Source: Flavobacteriales bacterium (GTDB lineage Bacteria > Bacteroidota > Bacteroidia > UBA10329). From it: a stretch of 64,000 bases of DNA. The stretch spans positions 278,053-342,052 of the forward strand of contig JACJZQ010000001.1 of assembly GCA_020635495.1 (NCBI GenBank), given 5' to 3'. Shown piece by piece: positions 61,726-64,000 of the stretch. The notes under the pieces are model-generated. The model had not been told where the DNA came from, did not search any database, and saw nothing but the letters and a program-made list of their open reading frames with translations. How positions within the stretch are numbered: the first letter of the stretch is position 1; the number at the start of each line of letters is the position of its first letter. Both the position numbers and the translations under genes were made by a program.

Positions 61726-62706
61726 ATGAAACACCTTTTACTGGCAACGCTGATTGCTGCTTTTGGATTGAATGCCTTGGCACAACAAACGGGCGATTAT
61801 ACCATCACCATTGCTACCACCGACCCGCTGTTGAGTGGCGACAGTCTCGATATTTATTTCCACGTTCCGAACACGTACACTAGCAGTATTCCAAGCAAGA
61901 TGATACTTGGTTTTCATGGCTTGGGGAACCCAAACAACAGTGACCAAATAAGGAACTACTTATCGCCCTTGGGCGATAGTTTGAATGCCGTTGTGGTTTG
62001 TCCAGACCCGTATTTGCAAGACCAACCGCGCAGCGAAATTGTGCTTAATTTGGCGTATGATAGTGTGATGACGTGGTTCAACATCGACACGAATCAGATA
62101 TATATTACGGGTTATTCTGCAGGAAGCGATGTAGCTGCGCAGTACGTTTTCGGGGAGCCAACCCATAGAATGAAAGGGTTCATTTGGCATTCGCCTGGGT
62201 TCTTTTCTTCACCCGATCTGAGCAACCCGCAGGAAATTCCACCAGTTTGCCTTTGCAGCGGAACGGTAGACTTCGTTTCTATTGTTCAGGCCAATATTCT
62301 GAATGGCAGTATGAGCAATGCCGGCTTTCCGTATCTGTACAATCAGATTCCGGGGGTTGACCACACCATGGAATACCCAGCTTTTACGCAAGAAATGATG
62401 GAGTGCATCAACTTTATTGATGCCAACAGTTCTGGTCTTGGAGTTTCTGAATGGACTGGAAGCAGGGTTTCAATGTATCCGAATCCATTAACCGAAAACC
62501 AAGAATTGGTGTTGATCGGCTTGGAAGGAGATTTGAACATTTCGGTGCTCGATGCAAGCGGAAAGATGGTTTGGAGTAAGCGGTTAAAGAATGTCGCCAA
62601 TCGAATCACGATTTCAGATTTCAGGAATGGATTGGCCGTTGGTCTATACACTGTTTCAATCTTATCTGAGTCGGGAAGTTTGACCAAGAGACTGGTCGTC
62701 AGATAA
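61726..62706 (+). CDS. Secreted alpha/beta hydrolase with type IX sorting domain
   Basis: 326 residues. Signal peptide MKHLLLATLIAAFGLNALA. Hydrolase core: MILGFHGLGNP, nucleophile ITGYSAGSDVA (S near 131), and a late histidine in GVDHTMEYP. The last 75 residues are a sorting domain (MYPNPLTENQELVLI...). Similar to polyhydroxybutyrate depolymerase or feruloyl esterase-type enzymes. It overlaps the next convergent gene by 8 bp. Confidence 0.85.
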   Translation: MKHLLLATLIAAFGLNALAQQTGDYTITIATTDPLLSGDSLDIYFHVPNTYTSSIPSKMILGFHGLGNPNNSDQIRNYLSPLGDSLNAVVVCPDPYLQDQPRSEIVLNLAYDSVMTWFNIDTNQIYITGYSAGSDVAAQYVFGEPTHRMKGFIWHSPGFFSSPDLSNPQEIPPVCLCSGTVDFVSIVQANILNGSMSNAGFPYLYNQIPGVDHTMEYPAFTQEMMECINFIDANSSGLGVSEWTGSRVSMYPNPLTENQELVLIGLEGDLNISVLDASGKMVWSKRLKNVANRITISDFRNGLAVGLYTVSILSESGSLTKRLVVR

Positions 62707-64000
62707 GCTGATCAGCCACTTTCCTATCATTCGCTAAGCGCGGTAGTTTGAACTGTCCTCCGAGTTTTCCTTGTGAGCGTGCGTAATTGATGAACGCGTC
62801 TTCGGCCACTTCAGTGATTACCGCTGGACGAAGAATATGTCCAGTAATGAGGTCTTTGTAATAGATGTTCTGCTCCTGCATTTCGCGGTCGATGGTGGCA
62901 GCGAATTGCCCCATGTTCTCTGGCCGCTTCGCGAAGCTGATGAACCACTCGTGATAGGGTAAACCTTCTTTCGGATTGACCTGAGGAGCCACATGAAAAT
63001 CGATGACCTCACCACCATTTTCCGTAACTGCTTTGTTAAGCGCAGCTTCTACCTCTTTGGCAATTACATGTTCGCCAAAGGCGGAGGTGTAATGCTTCAC
63101 GCGTCCTGAGACAATTACACGATACGGTTCTTTGCTCACGAACTGCACCATGTCGCCAATGTTGTAGCCCCAAAGCCCAGCATTGTTACTGACAATGAGC
63201 GCGTAGTTCTTGCCCAATTCCACTTCGCCAATGGTCAGTCGGGTAGGGTTTTCGTTGTGAATTTCATCCGCAGGAACAAACTCATAGAAAATGCCAGCAT
63301 TGAGAATAAGCAGCATGCCCTTTTCGCTCTGCTTATCCTGATAAGCGAAGAAGCCCTCTGAAGCAGGGAACAGTTCTATGCTGTCAATCTTCTTGCCGAT
63401 GCTCGCCTCCATTTTGGCGCGATACGGTTCAAAATTCACTCCACCATAAACGAATAGCGAGAAATCAGGAAAGACGTCTTTTACAGCTTTTCCCGTTCGT
63501 AACTGGATCTTATCGAAATACATCTGCACCCAGCTCGGAATGCCCGAAATGAGCGTCATCCGTTCTTTCAGCGTTTCATTCACAATCGCATCGACCTTGG
63601 TTTCCCAATCGTCAATGCAATTGGTCTCATAACTCGGCATTTGATTGGTGCGCAGATAACCGGGCACAAAATGGTTGCTGATGCCCGAAAGTCGCCCAAC
63701 GTGTATTCCGTTCTTCTTTTCCAACTCAGGCGAACCTGAAAGGAAGATCAGTTTGCCGTCCAAAAACTGAGAATTACCTGTTTCATGGATGTAGCTGAGC
63801 AGCGCGTTCTTGGCTCCGTTCAGATGGTTCGGAATGCTATCGCGCGTGATGGGAATGTACTTGGCACCTGAGGTTGTGCCGCTGGTTTTTGCCAAGTAAA
63901 GCGGCTTGCCCGGCCAAAGCACGTTTTCTTCTCCGTTTGCTGTCCGTTCGAAGTAAGGTTTCAGCTCCTCGTAATCCCTGATAGGCACTCTTGCCTTGAA
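62699..64000 (-). CDS. GH3-family acyl-adenylating enzyme, 5' part beyond window
   Basis: At least 433 residues visible; the frame is still open at 64000 (FKAR before VPIRDYEEL), so the true start lies outside and 80-100 residues are missing. GH3 (JAR1-type) ANL-superfamily motif LAKTSGTTSGAKYIP (about 31-45 of the visible part), FVYGGVNFEPY, LFPASEGFFAYQ, and a C-terminal helical lobe. In plants these join amino acids to hormones; in Bacteroidota the substrate is unknown. Confidence 0.93.
   Translation of the reverse strand, partial: FKARVPIRDYEELKPYFERTANGEENVLWPGKPLYLAKTSGTTSGAKYIPITRDSIPNHLNGAKNALLSYIHETGNSQFLDGKLIFLSGSPELEKKNGIHVGRLSGISNHFVPGYLRTNQMPSYETNCIDDWETKVDAIVNETLKERMTLISGIPSWVQMYFDKIQLRTGKAVKDVFPDFSLFVYGGVNFEPYRAKMEASIGKKIDSIELFPASEGFFAYQDKQSEKGMLLILNAGIFYEFVPADEIHNENPTRLTIGEVELGKNYALIVSNNAGLWGYNIGDMVQFVSKEPYRVIVSGRVKHYTSAFGEHVIAKEVEAALNKAVTENGGEVIDFHVAPQVNPKEGLPYHEWFISFAKRPENMGQFAATIDREMQEQNIYYKDLITGHILRPAVITEVAEDAFINYARSQGKLGGQFKLPRLANDRKVADQLI

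Overview
The window comes from a Bacteroidota chromosome, most likely a Flavobacteriales-type marine or freshwater lineage. Evidence for this: two extracellular proteins and one smaller secreted protein end in type IX secretion (Por) sorting domains; there are several exact Bacteroidota-type promoters (TTTG, 19-21 nt, TAnnTTTG); and Shine-Dalgarno sequences are almost absent. No rRNA or CRISPR array is present. One tRNA gene, tRNA-Arg(CCU), marks the border between two very different halves.

Positions 1 to about 37282 are an integrated defence island. It sits at the 3' end of tRNA-Arg(CCU), next to a large serine recombinase whose last 12 codons lie inside the tRNA gene. The left end of the element is outside the window. 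The island has five parts. (a) A minus-strand run from 12560 to beyond position 1, with gaps or overlaps of only a few bases in its first half. It holds a WYL regulator; a Clp-like AAA+ ATPase fused to an FtsH-type M41 zinc peptidase; a protein with an internal tandem duplication; a stand-alone piece of DNA polymerase III alpha; a DUF2779 Cas4-like/DEDD nuclease; an HNH nuclease; an AbaSI/PvuRts1I-type modification-dependent endonuclease; a PD-(D/E)XK protein; a small unknown; a DnaB-type RecA ATPase; another possible PD-(D/E)XK protein; and a TM0106-family nuclease. (b) A divergent plus-strand set, 12616 to 18079, of three unknown proteins and a 1218-residue RecD-like helicase with a C-terminal nuclease. 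(c) A complete type I restriction-modification operon (hsdM, hsdS, hsdR) led by a 2280-residue protein joining an Hsp90/sacsin-type ATPase to a Dna2/Upf1-type helicase. (d) A small deiminase cassette. (e) An integration and regulation end with a GIY-YIG protein, a zinc protein, a MerR-like regulator, a 54-residue gene and the recombinase.

Positions 37317 to 64000 are ordinary chromosome: metG, an LD-carboxypeptidase, a DUF4412 lipoprotein-like protein, yraN and an rRNA pseudouridine synthase. Next comes a secreted repeat protein, then a six-gene minus-strand run with potassium uptake (trkA, trkH), a GT-C glycosyltransferase and a potassium channel. After that are a flavin monooxygenase, a methionine aminotransferase paired with an omega-amidase (methionine salvage), dxr-rseP-unknown, secreted hydrolases, a GH1 glycosidase and a GH3-family acyl-adenylating enzyme cut by the window end. 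Between 52184 and 52340 a promoter is followed by a region that folds into a closed multi-hairpin RNA.

The strongest candidates for undescribed biology are the AAA+/M41-centred operon with its replisome-derived fragments, and the giant ATPase-helicase translationally joined to the type I system. All functional claims for these are inferences from domain content and gene order.
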